This document shows, piece by piece, positions 50,840 through 59,402 of a stretch of DNA of 64,000 nucleotides. The DNA lies in the NCBI RefSeq assembly GCF_013114835.1, contig NZ_JAAVLW010000001.1:620001-684000 (forward strand). The letters are read 5' to 3'. The notes below the pieces were generated by a model that saw only the letters and a list, made by a program, of their open reading frames with translations, was not told where the DNA came from and did not search any database. The translations under genes were made by a program, and so were the position numbers. Each line of letters opens with the position of its first letter. The stretch's first letter is position 1. The DNA comes from Bradyrhizobium archetypum. GTDB lineage: Bacteria > Pseudomonadota > Alphaproteobacteria > Rhizobiales > Xanthobacteraceae.

Positions 50840-52042
50840 TCAGTCTTTCGGCCGGAGCTTCTCCACTTCCGCATCGCTCGGGAGATAATCCGAGCCCTTG
50901 CGATAGACCGAATTCACCATCACGCCCTTGCCGTCCTTCAGCGCGGTCTTGCCGACATAGGCACCTAACGTGGACTGGTGATCGATCTTGCGGAAGGTGA
51001 TCTCGCCGAACGGTGACGGCATCGAGAGGCCTTCCGTCGCAGCGATCAGCTTCTCGGGATCGGTGGAGTTGGCCTTGGCCAGGATCGCTGCCGCCGCTTT
51101 GATGGTCTGGTAGCCGACGATCGAGCCGAGCCGCGGATAGTCGTTGTACTTGGCCTGATAAGCCTTCAGGAACTTGTCATGATCCGGCGTCTTGATGTCG
51201 TACCAGGGATAGCCGGTGACGATCCATCCCTCCGGCGTTTCATCCTTCAAGGGATCGAGATATTCCGGCTCGCCGGTGAGGAACGAAACCACCGTGCGGT
51301 TCTTGAACAGGCCGCGGGTGTTGCCCTCGCGCACGAGCTTAACGAGATCGGCGCCGAAGGTGACGTTGAGGATCGCCTCCGGATTGGCCGCGGCAACCGC
51401 CTGCACCACCGGGCCGGCGTCAATTTTGCCCTGCGGCGGCCACTGCTCGTCGACCCACTGGATATCGGGCCGCTTCTCCGACATCAGCTTCTTGAACACC
51501 GCGACCGCCGACTGGCCGTATTCGTAATTCGGAGCAATCGTCGCCCAGCGCTTGGCCGGCAGCTTGGCGGCTTCTTCCACCAGCATCGCCGCCTGCATGT
51601 AGTTGGAGGGACGCAGGCGGAAGGTGTAGCGGTTGCCCTTCGACCAGGTGATGGCGTCGGTCAAAGGCTCCGCAGCCAGGAAGAATACCTTCTTCTGGTT
51701 TGCGAAGTCGGAGACGGCGAGGCCGATATTTGACAGGAAGGTGCCGGCCAGCATCGCGACATTCTCGCTCGACACCAGCTCGTTGGCCGCGGTCTGCGCG
51801 TCCGCCGGCTTGCCGCCGTCGTCCTTGGAGATGACGACGAGCTTCTTGCCGTTGATGCCGCCCGCCGCGTTGATCTCCTCGACCGCGAGCTGCCAGCCCT
51901 TGCGGTAGGGCTCGGTGAACGCCGGCAACAGCGAATAGCTGTTGATCTCTCCGATCTTGATTTCGCTCTGCGCCATGGCATTGCCTGCCATGCCAGCCAT
52001 CGCGATCGCCAGCGCCGCGCCCAGTAAGTGTCTCCGTCGCAT
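50840..52042 (-). CDS. branched-chain amino acid-type ABC substrate-binding protein
   Basis: 400-aa periplasmic binding protein (Peripla_BP_6). Start ATG at 52042 with GGAGGTAGGG upstream. Signal peptide 1-28 (MRRRHLLGAALAIAMAGMAG, ending NAMAQ). The mature protein opens SEIKIGEINSYSLLPAFTEP, not the usual LGPLTG, and the ligand pocket includes YTFRLRPSNYMQAAM and WATIAPNYEYGQSAV. Within the family it is closer to aromatic-acid/amide binders than to LivJ. First transporter gene after DUF1185; expected to bind nicotinate or a pyridine acid. Confidence 0.9.
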   Translation of the reverse strand: MRRRHLLGAALAIAMAGMAGNAMAQSEIKIGEINSYSLLPAFTEPYRKGWQLAVEEINAAGGINGKKLVVISKDDGGKPADAQTAANELVSSENVAMLAGTFLSNIGLAVSDFANQKKVFFLAAEPLTDAITWSKGNRYTFRLRPSNYMQAAMLVEEAAKLPAKRWATIAPNYEYGQSAVAVFKKLMSEKRPDIQWVDEQWPPQGKIDAGPVVQAVAAANPEAILNVTFGADLVKLVREGNTRGLFKNRTVVSFLTGEPEYLDPLKDETPEGWIVTGYPWYDIKTPDHDKFLKAYQAKYNDYPRLGSIVGYQTIKAAAAILAKANSTDPEKLIAATEGLSMPSPFGEITFRKIDHQSTLGAYVGKTALKDGKGVMVNSVYRKGSDYLPSDAEVEKLRPKD

Positions 52043-52065
52043 CCCTACCTCCAATTTATTGTGAA

Positions 52066-52650
52066 CTATCTTAGACCGTCTTCGCCTTTGACTTCCGAAA
52101 CCGTCAATCCCCCGACGCGCGGCAACGGCCTGCCGCTGTCGGTAACCGCCACCGCGACCATGATCTCGTTGGCGCGCGGTGCGTCATTGATCTGCACCTC
52201 CATGCCGTCGAAATGACTGCGCACGAAGGCCGCGTCCTTGTGGCCGAGCGGAATATCCAGCGTCGTCCCCGGCCCGCTGCGCTTCTTCGAAGAAGGAATT
52301 AGCGCCGCGCCCTTGCCCAGCACTTTCCGCACCGGCGCGCCCATCTTCGGATGCAGGATTGCCGCAGCGTGTTCGAGCTCGCCGTTTTCGCCGACGGCAG
52401 CGGCCTTGCCGTAGCTGTGCGCCTTGGCGCCCTCGATGCCGAGTGCCGCCACCGCCTTCCTGGAAAGCAGATCGCCAAGTTCCTCGCCGATCTCGATCAA
52501 GGGCCCGAGATCCTCGACATACCTGCCGGCAAATGGATTTTCGATCACGGCAATCGCCGCCGCCCGCCGGGTCGGCGGCGCAATCTTCTGCCCCATCTCA
52601 AGATGGGTTTCCTCGACCACCGTGACGATCTTGCGAATGATCGCGCTCAT
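52066..52650 (-). CDS. DUF1185 (amino acid synthesis family) protein
   Basis: 194-aa cytoplasmic protein of the DUF1185/amino-acid-synthesis family: IRKIVTVVEETHLEMGQKIA, RRAAAIAVIENPFAGRYVED, GAKAHSYGKAAAVGENGELEH, SKKRSGPGTTLDIPLGHKDA. Its biochemical activity is not established. The ATG overlaps the UPF0280 stop (ATGA) and the gene is inside the nicotinate operon, so it may act on a downstream product such as 2-formylglutarate, or assist a cofactor or metal step. Confidence 0.85.
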   Translation of the reverse strand: MSAIIRKIVTVVEETHLEMGQKIAPPTRRAAAIAVIENPFAGRYVEDLGPLIEIGEELGDLLSRKAVAALGIEGAKAHSYGKAAAVGENGELEHAAAILHPKMGAPVRKVLGKGAALIPSSKKRSGPGTTLDIPLGHKDAAFVRSHFDGMEVQINDAPRANEIMVAVAVTDSGRPLPRVGGLTVSEVKGEDGLR

Positions 52651-53576
52651 CTGTCAGCCTCGCTCCCGATCAAACACGCGCTAGTGCTTTCCACTGTGAT
52701 TCCGTGAACCGTTGGCAACGACGCCCTGATCCCTGTTGATCCCACCGCGGCCGTCTCGCCTAGTAGACGCAAGGCCGCACCTTCAATCAATCCCGCTACA
52801 AGCAATTGCTGTGCCCGGTTCACCCCTGCCCGCAGCGCGTCGTCGATTTCCTCCGTGCGGAGTTCGCCGACGGCGCGGGTGACGAGACGCGCGCCGAGAT
52901 CGGTGTCGGGCTGCAACTCATTCGCCGGGCAACGGACGATCGCGGGATGACCAGGCAAATCGACGGCATTGGCAATGATGGTGGCGGCAGCATCGGCCTG
53001 CGATGCCGTTCGCGCCAGTACGGTAACGGCGTCGGCGATGCCAAGCGAAAAGCTGCGGCCATGCCGTCCGCTGGTGGCAATGCCGCGGGCCGCATCATTG
53101 GCTTCAATAGTGAAGGTTTGCATCACGCCAAGGTGGTCCGGCCGATCCATCAGCCCGATAGTGAACTGCTCGCCATCCATTAAATGCAGCGCGATGTCGC
53201 CGCCATTGTTGACGTAGGCGCGGTCAAGCCGCGCCGCGCCCAGCATCGCGCCGAGAATCTCTTCCGCGACGCTGCCCGCAACCGCCGCCATCGGCGTGAT
53301 GAAATGCTCAGCCGCAAACGGCGCGACTGCCGCATGCATCCGGCGCGCGACGACACCGTTCAATGCGCATCTAGCCGGATCGGCGGCCGTTCTTAGTTCT
53401 ATCAACTCTTCGCAGAGCTCATCGAGCAGACCGGTGAAGCGTCGTGCCGCAGCGTCGTAAGCGGCGCGCATCTCGCGTTTATTGCCCTTCGCCTCGATAA
53501 TCAGGTCGATCGGACCGTCCTGCAAATGCAGCCGCTTGCCGTCCGGAAGAAGCGCCATTTGCGGGAGCCGTTTCAT
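52647..53576 (-). CDS. UPF0280 family protein, ApbE-like
   Basis: 309-aa protein of the UPF0280 family, a distant relative of ApbE flavin transferases. Start ATG at 53576 overlaps the stop of the 6-hydroxynicotinate reductase gene (ATGA). ApbE-like features: AGSVAEEILGAML, the strand AYVNNGGDIALHL, GIATSGRHGRSFSLGIADAVTVLA with the TSG/R motif, and ASQADAAATIIANAV. No lipoprotein signal is seen, so it acts in the cytoplasm. Coupling with the flavin-containing reductase suggests that it attaches or handles that enzyme's flavin. Confidence 0.88.
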   Translation of the reverse strand: MKRLPQMALLPDGKRLHLQDGPIDLIIEAKGNKREMRAAYDAAARRFTGLLDELCEELIELRTAADPARCALNGVVARRMHAAVAPFAAEHFITPMAAVAGSVAEEILGAMLGAARLDRAYVNNGGDIALHLMDGEQFTIGLMDRPDHLGVMQTFTIEANDAARGIATSGRHGRSFSLGIADAVTVLARTASQADAAATIIANAVDLPGHPAIVRCPANELQPDTDLGARLVTRAVGELRTEEIDDALRAGVNRAQQLLVAGLIEGAALRLLGETAAVGSTGIRASLPTVHGITVESTSACLIGSEADR

Positions 53577-55018
53577 GCGGGGCGTCCGGGCATATGGGGA
53601 ATCGGGCGGAACTCGCTGTTTTCCCGCAACGATGCCAACGGACGGACATGGTCCATGTGACCGCCGAGCGCGGCATAGTCGGACAGTTTCAGCGTGAACT
53701 CGATCGGTGCCACCAGCGCCGGCGTCGGCACATAGCCGAACGCGCCGGCTGGCATCTGCGTGACGTCGACCATGAAGGTGATGCCGCCGCCCGGCCAGAC
53801 ATAAACCGGCGCGCCGCCGCTGGTCACCCGCGTCAGGGCGGCCTTGACCGAGCGCGTCAGCCGCACTGGATTGTCGGTGACACCGGCGCGCAGCGAGCCG
53901 CCGGCGCCGCCCATGAACAGCACCGTGCACAGCGCCGGCTCGCAATTCTCCTGAATGCGCTCGACCGAAAACTGAAGATCGGCCGGCATCTGTTTCTCGA
54001 TCGGTCGCAGCGCCTCGTCGAGTTCATAGTAAGCTGCGTGTTCGCCCGTAGTCGAAACCATCAGCATGGTCAGCCCCGGCCACGCTTCCTTGGGATTGAA
54101 TGGCCCCAGCACCGACAGCGGGTCGGAGATGTTGGTGCCGCCCCACCCCGTCCCCGGATCGGCGACCTGGAAATAACGGCCCGGGGTCGAGCGCCGGCCC
54201 TTCATCTTGATCCCGGTATCGGGAATATCGAGCAACTTGCCGGCCTGATGTTCGCTGAGAACACCGGTGATGTGGTCGTCGACGACAACGACCTCGTCGA
54301 CCTTGCCGTGCCATTGCTTGGCAAACATGCCGATCGTCGCCGAGCCGCACCCCACGCGCATCCGCTCTTCCTGAACGCCGTTGACAATCGGCGGACGGCC
54401 GGCCTGCACCACGACCGTGGCACCGCCATCGATCGTGAGTTCCACCGGTTTGCAGTTGGAAAGATCCATCAGCGCGTCGCAGGTGACGCGGCCTTCCTTC
54501 TTGGAGCCGCCGGTCAGATGATGCACGCCGCCAAGCGACAGCATCTGCGAACCATATTCGCTGGTCGTTACATGGCCGATCGCCTCGCCTTCCGCGCGGA
54601 CCGTCGCCGTCTCAGGGCCGAGATAGCGGTCGGTGTCGATCTTCACCTTGACGCCGCAATAGCTGAAAATGCCTTCGGTCACGACGGTGACCATATCGAC
54701 GCCGTCGACTTCCGAGGACACGATGAAGGGCGCCGGCTTGTAATCGGGATAGGTCGTTCCAGCGCCGATCGCGGTGACGAACACGCTCGGCTCGTGGACG
54801 AGCTTGCCGTCCCAATCGCCGCCGGCCTGGAACGGCACCAGCCGACCGCCATGCGACACCGTTCGTTCCAGCACGATATGCGGATCGACGCGCACCAGCT
54901 CGCCATTGTGGTTGGCATAGCGATCGCATGCGCCCGCCGCGCCCGGTTTGATGTAACACATCACCGGACAGGCATCGCAGCGGATCTTGTCGCCACTGGC
55001 GACGGTCGCGTCGGTCAT
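53573..55018 (-). CDS. hnr: 6-hydroxynicotinate reductase, ferredoxin-dependent
   Basis: Reduces 6-hydroxynicotinate to 1,4,5,6-tetrahydro-6-oxonicotinate (EC 1.3.7.1). 481 aa from the ATG at 55018; a TTG six bases upstream is an alternative. The N-terminal cysteine cluster Cys14, Cys17, Cys21, Cys31 (CDACPVMC and GACDRY) is a likely [4Fe-4S] site, as in E. barkeri Hnr. GGVHHLTGGSKKEGRVTCDALMDLSN and PGRYFQVADPGTGWGGTNISDPL are family landmarks. IDGGAT (197-201... Thr201) resembles the ApbE flavin-attachment motif. First gene of the operon, divergent from the dehydrogenase. Confidence 0.9.
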   Translation of the reverse strand: MTDATVASGDKIRCDACPVMCYIKPGAAGACDRYANHNGELVRVDPHIVLERTVSHGGRLVPFQAGGDWDGKLVHEPSVFVTAIGAGTTYPDYKPAPFIVSSEVDGVDMVTVVTEGIFSYCGVKVKIDTDRYLGPETATVRAEGEAIGHVTTSEYGSQMLSLGGVHHLTGGSKKEGRVTCDALMDLSNCKPVELTIDGGATVVVQAGRPPIVNGVQEERMRVGCGSATIGMFAKQWHGKVDEVVVVDDHITGVLSEHQAGKLLDIPDTGIKMKGRRSTPGRYFQVADPGTGWGGTNISDPLSVLGPFNPKEAWPGLTMLMVSTTGEHAAYYELDEALRPIEKQMPADLQFSVERIQENCEPALCTVLFMGGAGGSLRAGVTDNPVRLTRSVKAALTRVTSGGAPVYVWPGGGITFMVDVTQMPAGAFGYVPTPALVAPIEFTLKLSDYAALGGHMDHVRPLASLRENSEFRPIPHMPGRPA

Positions 55019-55078
55019 GAACAAGCCTGCTGGTTCGAGGCGCCGATCATACCCACGTCCCGGTGGGTGAGATCATTT

Positions 55079-55092
55079 GTTCGTATACGAAT
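55079..55092. promoter_or_regulatory. GTATAC palindrome upstream of hnr (nicotinate regulon, site 2)
   Basis: Core TTCGTATACGAA at 55080-55091 is a perfect 12-bp palindrome; the 14-mer GTTCGTATACGAAT matches 12 of 14 with the right half of site 1. It lies about 60 bases before the hnr ATG. Confidence 0.7.
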
Positions 55093-55228
55093 GATGTTGC
55101 GCGGGGACTTGAACGGTGTCAAGCGGGCCGGCCAGCCAAACACCCCGCTTGCCGCATAATACCTCATTTGCCTCGCACTTCTGTTCATAAAGCGGGCAAC
55201 GCGCTGCAGCGCGGGATGGTGCGCTTGC

Positions 55229-55244
55229 ACGTTTGTACACAAAC
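55229..55244. promoter_or_regulatory. related palindrome upstream of nicotinate dehydrogenase (site 3)
   Basis: CGTTTGTACACAAACG: seven-base arms CGTTTGT and ACAAACG around AC. It matches site 1 in 10 of 14 positions, with GTACAC in place of GTATAC, 61 bases before the ATG of the small subunit. Weaker than sites 1 and 2. Confidence 0.5.
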
Positions 55245-55304
55245 GGTATCTTTCGCAGGCCGCCCAGTGCAGAGTTTTGCAATGCAGCGAAGGCTTGAGG
55301 GAGC

Positions 55305-55787
55305 ATGACGCAGAACAGGATGCGCCTGACCGTCAACGGCAAGACTCATGATGTCGATGCCGCTCCCGACACCGCACTGCTGTACGTATTGCGTAATGAT
55401 CTCGAACTGAACGGACCGAAATATGGTTGCGGGCTCGGCGAATGCGGCGCCTGCGCCGTGCTGATCGACGGCGTCGCGGCCCGTTCCTGCGTGATCCCGA
55501 TCGAAGGTTGCGCCGGGCGCGACATCGTGACGCTCGAAGGCCTCGGCACGCGCGAACATCCCGATGCCGTGCAGCAGGCATTCATCCGCGAGCAGGCTGC
55601 GCAATGCGGCTATTGTCTCAACGGCATGATCATCACCACCAAGGCATTGCTGCTGCGTTCTCCTCACCCGTCGGAGAATGAGGTGCTGGAAGCGTTGCGT
55701 CATCATCTGTGCCGATGCGGCGCGCATGTCGAGATCATGCGCGCGGCGATGCGGGCTGCCGGCCATGTGGTTGAGGCGCAGGCGTGA
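55305..55787 (+). CDS. nicA: nicotinate dehydrogenase small subunit, [2Fe-2S] (NicA-like)
   Basis: 160-aa electron-transfer subunit. Cluster 1 ligands Cys42, Cys47, Cys50, Cys62; cluster 2 ligands Cys101, Cys104, Cys136, Cys138. Overlaps the large subunit by one base (TGATG). Divergent from hnr across a 286-base region carrying two palindromes. Together with the large subunit it hydroxylates nicotinate at C6, as in Pseudomonas putida NicAB. Confidence 0.88.
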   Translation: MTQNRMRLTVNGKTHDVDAAPDTALLYVLRNDLELNGPKYGCGLGECGACAVLIDGVAARSCVIPIEGCAGRDIVTLEGLGTREHPDAVQQAFIREQAAQCGYCLNGMIITTKALLLRSPHPSENEVLEALRHHLCRCGAHVEIMRAAMRAAGHVVEAQA

Positions 55788-58700
55788 TGGCTGCGCCTCA
55801 CACGCCCGAGCGGTTGCAGGGCACACTGACCGTCGTTCGCCCGGCCTCGCCAGTCGAGGCCGTCAAGTTCGAGACATTCATCAAAATCACCGTCGACGGA
55901 TCGGTCACCGCCTATAACGGACACGTCGATCTCGGCACCGGCATTCGTACCGCACTCGGACAGATCGTCGCCGAAGAGCTCGATGTGTCCTTTGCGCGCG
56001 TCGTGGTCGTGTTGGGTGACACAGCCCTCGTCCCCAACCAGGGCGCAACGATCGCCAGCGAAACGATCCAGATCACCGCTGTGCCGCTGCGCAAGGCGGC
56101 GGCACAGGCGCGGCAGTTCCTGATCGCGCGCGCGGCCGAGCGGCTGGAGCTTGCAGTCGACGACCTTGTCATTGAAGACGGTCTGATCCGCGGCAAGGAC
56201 AATCGCAGCGTCAGCTATGGCGAACTGATCGCAGGCGAATTCATCCAGCTTGAGCTGACCGAGGATGTCGCAGTGAAGTCCGTCGACGCCTACACCATCG
56301 TCGGACAATCGGTGCCGCGCCTCGATTTGCCGGCGAAGGCAACCGGCGAGCTGGTCTATGTGCATGACGTGCGTGTCCCCGGCATGCTGCACGGCCGCGT
56401 CGTCCGCCCGCCCTATGCCGGTGTCGATGTCGGCGAGTTCATCGGCAATAGCCTGATTGCTGTAGACGAAGCCTCGGTGCGTGACATCCCAGGAATCGTC
56501 GCCGTCGTCAGGATCGGCGACTTCGTCGGCGTCGTTGCCGAGCGCGAGGAGAACGCAATCAAGGCCGCCGCCCAGCTCAAGGTGAACTGGAAGCCGGTGC
56601 CGACGCTGCCGGACCTTAAGGATATCGCGACTGCGCTGCGCGCCAATCCGTCGACGCCGCGCATGCTGATCGACAAGGGTAACGTCGAGGCGGCGATTGC
56701 CGGCGCGGCCAAGCCGATGCCGCGTACCTACATCTGGCCCTACCAGATGCACGCCTCGATCGGCCCGTCCTGCGCGGTTGCGGATTATCAGGAGGATGTG
56801 ACGCGGGTCTGGTCCGGCACCCAGAATCCGCATCACCTGCGCACTGATCTGGCGCTGCTGATCCAGCGCCGCGAGGCCGAGATCGAGGTGATCCGGCTGG
56901 AAGCCGCCGGCTGCTACGGCCGCAACTGCGCCGATGACGTTTCCGCCGACGCCGTTCTTCTATCGCGTGCCGTCGGCCGCCCCGTGCGGGTGCAGTTGAC
57001 GCGCGAGCAGGAGCACGCATGGGAGCCGAAAGGCACCGCGCAATTGATGGACGTCAACGGCGGCTTGAACGCCGATGGCAGCGTCGCCGGATATGATTTC
57101 GCCACCCGCTATCCTTCCAACGGCGCGCCGACGCTGGCGCTGCTGTTGACCGGCGCCGTCCCGCACACGCCCGCGGTGTTCGAGATGGGCGATCGCACCG
57201 CGATTCCGCCCTATGATTACGAGAATTTGCGCGTGGTGGCGAACGACATGCCGCCGATCGTGCGCGCGGCGTGGCTGCGTGGCGTCTCGGCGCTGCCGAA
57301 CACCTTTGCGCACGAATCCTGGATCGACGAATGCGCTAACGAAGCCGGCGTCGATCCGATCGAATACCGACTGCGCTATCTGAAGGACCCGCGCGCCGTC
57401 GATCTCGTCAATGCGGTGGCCGAACGTGCCGGCTGGAAGGCGCGGCCGGTACGCGAGGACAAGCAGGCGGAAGGCGACATCGTCCGCGGACGCGGCTTCG
57501 CCTACGCGCTCTATGTGCACAGCAAGTTTCCGGGCTACGGCGCGGCGTGGTCGGCATGGATCGCCGACGTCGCGGTCAACAAGGCGACCGGCGACGTCAG
57601 CGTGACGCGCGTCGTGGCGGGGCAAGATTCCGGCCTGATGATCAACCCGGACGGCGTACGCCATCAGATCCACGGCAACGTGGTCCAATCGACCAGCCGT
57701 GCGCTGATGGAGGAAGTGTCGTTCGACCGTACCTCCGTGACGGCGCGCGAATGGGGCGCCTATCCCATCATCAAGTTTCCCGAGGTGCCCAAGATCGACG
57801 TGCTGATGCTGCCGCGCCAGGACCAGCCGCCGCTCGGCGTCGGCGAATCCGCCTCTGTCCCGAGCGCGGCGGCGATCGCCAACGCGATCTATGATGCGAC
57901 CGGGGTGCGGTTCCGCGAACTGCCGTTCACGCCGGAGCGCATTTTGCGTGGATTGCGCGGCGAGGAGCAGACGGCGCCGGAAGCATTGCCGGCACCACCA
58001 CCCCAACCTAGTCCTGGATCGCGCGGATGGCAGAATCCATTCGCTATACGCAGCAATGTGTTTGCAACCGCCGCAGCCCTGTGCGCCGCTGCAATCGGCA
58101 TCGGCGCCGCAACGCTGCCGTGGCGAGCGATCGCGCCGATCGCGCGGCCGGATGCATCAGTGTACTCGGCCGCGACCATCGCACGCGGCCAGCAGCTCGC
58201 AGCGCTCGGCGATTGCGCAGTGTGCCATACCTCGGCGAACGGTATTCTCAATGCCGGCGGCCGTCCACTTGCGACGCCTTTCGGCACCATCTACTCGACC
58301 AACATCACGCCCGATGTCGAAACCGGCATCGGCGCGTGGTCCTATCCAGCTTTCGAACGCGCGATGCGTGAGGGTATCCATCGCGATGGGCGGCATCTTT
58401 ATCCCGCGTTCCCCTACACCCATTTCGCCAAGACGACCGATGCCGACATGCAGGCGCTGTATGCGTACCTGATGGCGCAACCGGCCGTGCGCGCCGAGAC
58501 GCCGCCAAATGCGCTAGCATTTCCGTTCAACCAACGTCCATTGATGGCAGGCTGGAATGCGTTGTTCCACAAGCCCAGCACATTCCAGCCTGACCCTGCC
58601 AAGTCCGAGATCTGGAATCGCGGCGCCTATTTGGTCGAAGGCCTCGGCCATTGCAGCGCCTGCCACTCACCGCGCAATGCCCTCGGTGCGGAAGTAACTG

Positions 58701-59341
58701 GTGCTCACCTTGCCGGCGGATTTGCCGAAGGCTGGGAAGCGCCGGCGCTGACATCGTTGTCGCAGGCGCCGATCCCATGGAGCGAGGACGAACTCTACGC
58801 CTATTTGCGAACCGGCGAGTCGCGCTTTCACGGCGTCGCCGCCGGGCCAATGGCCCCGGTGGTGAAGGAACTCGCCGCGCTGCCGGATCCCGACATCCGC
58901 GCCATGGCGGTGTATCTCGCTTCATTCAACACGACTTCCACGGATCGCGCGGCGCAGGAGGCGCTGGCTGCGAGACTGGAAGCGGCAACCGGAACGCGGG
59001 CGCCAGCCGCCTCCAGCGTCGGGGCCCGGATCTACCAGGGTGCCTGCGCGGTGTGCCACGAGGTCGGCGGCGCGCCGCTGTTCGGTAGCCGTCCGTCGCT
59101 GGCGTTGAACAGCAACCTGCACAGCGCCGTGCCTGACAATCTGATCCAGGTCATCCTGCATGGTATTGCCAAGCCCGCGACGACCGATCTCGGCTATATG
59201 CCGGCCTTCAAGGACAGCCTGACCGATGGCCAAGTCGCCGAGCTGGTCGCTTATCTGAGGCAACAATTTGCTCCGGATAAACCAGTCTGGAAGGATATTC
59301 ATGCTGCGATTGACCGTATCCGGCGGGAACATGCGCGCTGA
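55787..59341 (+). CDS. nicB: nicotinate dehydrogenase large subunit: Mo-molybdopterin domain fused to tri-haem cytochrome c (NicB-like)
   Basis: 1184 aa. Residues 1-725 form the molybdenum domain of the xanthine oxidase family, without a Tat signal; the catalytic base is Glu687 in LGVGESASVPSA. A Pro-rich link (about 728-750) leads to one membrane helix (about 758-780), then a periplasmic or membrane-facing cytochrome part with three haem motifs: CAVCH at 810, CSACH at 956, CAVCH at 1087. This architecture is that of P. putida NicB, which sends electrons to the respiratory chain. Product 6-hydroxynicotinate would feed Hnr. Start ATG at 55787 overlaps the small-subunit stop. Confidence 0.9.
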   Translation: MAAPHTPERLQGTLTVVRPASPVEAVKFETFIKITVDGSVTAYNGHVDLGTGIRTALGQIVAEELDVSFARVVVVLGDTALVPNQGATIASETIQITAVPLRKAAAQARQFLIARAAERLELAVDDLVIEDGLIRGKDNRSVSYGELIAGEFIQLELTEDVAVKSVDAYTIVGQSVPRLDLPAKATGELVYVHDVRVPGMLHGRVVRPPYAGVDVGEFIGNSLIAVDEASVRDIPGIVAVVRIGDFVGVVAEREENAIKAAAQLKVNWKPVPTLPDLKDIATALRANPSTPRMLIDKGNVEAAIAGAAKPMPRTYIWPYQMHASIGPSCAVADYQEDVTRVWSGTQNPHHLRTDLALLIQRREAEIEVIRLEAAGCYGRNCADDVSADAVLLSRAVGRPVRVQLTREQEHAWEPKGTAQLMDVNGGLNADGSVAGYDFATRYPSNGAPTLALLLTGAVPHTPAVFEMGDRTAIPPYDYENLRVVANDMPPIVRAAWLRGVSALPNTFAHESWIDECANEAGVDPIEYRLRYLKDPRAVDLVNAVAERAGWKARPVREDKQAEGDIVRGRGFAYALYVHSKFPGYGAAWSAWIADVAVNKATGDVSVTRVVAGQDSGLMINPDGVRHQIHGNVVQSTSRALMEEVSFDRTSVTAREWGAYPIIKFPEVPKIDVLMLPRQDQPPLGVGESASVPSAAAIANAIYDATGVRFRELPFTPERILRGLRGEEQTAPEALPAPPPQPSPGSRGWQNPFAIRSNVFATAAALCAAAIGIGAATLPWRAIAPIARPDASVYSAATIARGQQLAALGDCAVCHTSANGILNAGGRPLATPFGTIYSTNITPDVETGIGAWSYPAFERAMREGIHRDGRHLYPAFPYTHFAKTTDADMQALYAYLMAQPAVRAETPPNALAFPFNQRPLMAGWNALFHKPSTFQPDPAKSEIWNRGAYLVEGLGHCSACHSPRNALGAEVTGAHLAGGFAEGWEAPALTSLSQAPIPWSEDELYAYLRTGESRFHGVAAGPMAPVVKELAALPDPDIRAMAVYLASFNTTSTDRAAQEALAARLEAATGTRAPAASSVGARIYQGACAVCHEVGGAPLFGSRPSLALNSNLHSAVPDNLIQVILHGIAKPATTDLGYMPAFKDSLTDGQVAELVAYLRQQFAPDKPVWKDIHAAIDRIRREHAR

Positions 59342-59348
59342 GCAGCCA

Positions 59349-59387
59349 TGCCGCGGCCAAAACCCACTGGTTGGGCAGCCCGCGGCA
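59349..59387 (+). terminator. stem-loop between nicotinate dehydrogenase and pncB
   Basis: Eight-base arms TGCCGCGG and CCGCGGCA, with a small inner CCCA/TGGG pair. It starts just after the large-subunit stop and ends 16 bases before the pncB ATG, so it could separate the two transcripts or hide the pncB ribosome site. Confidence 0.45.
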
Positions 59388-59402
59388 CGGTAAAGTTCCG
59401 TC

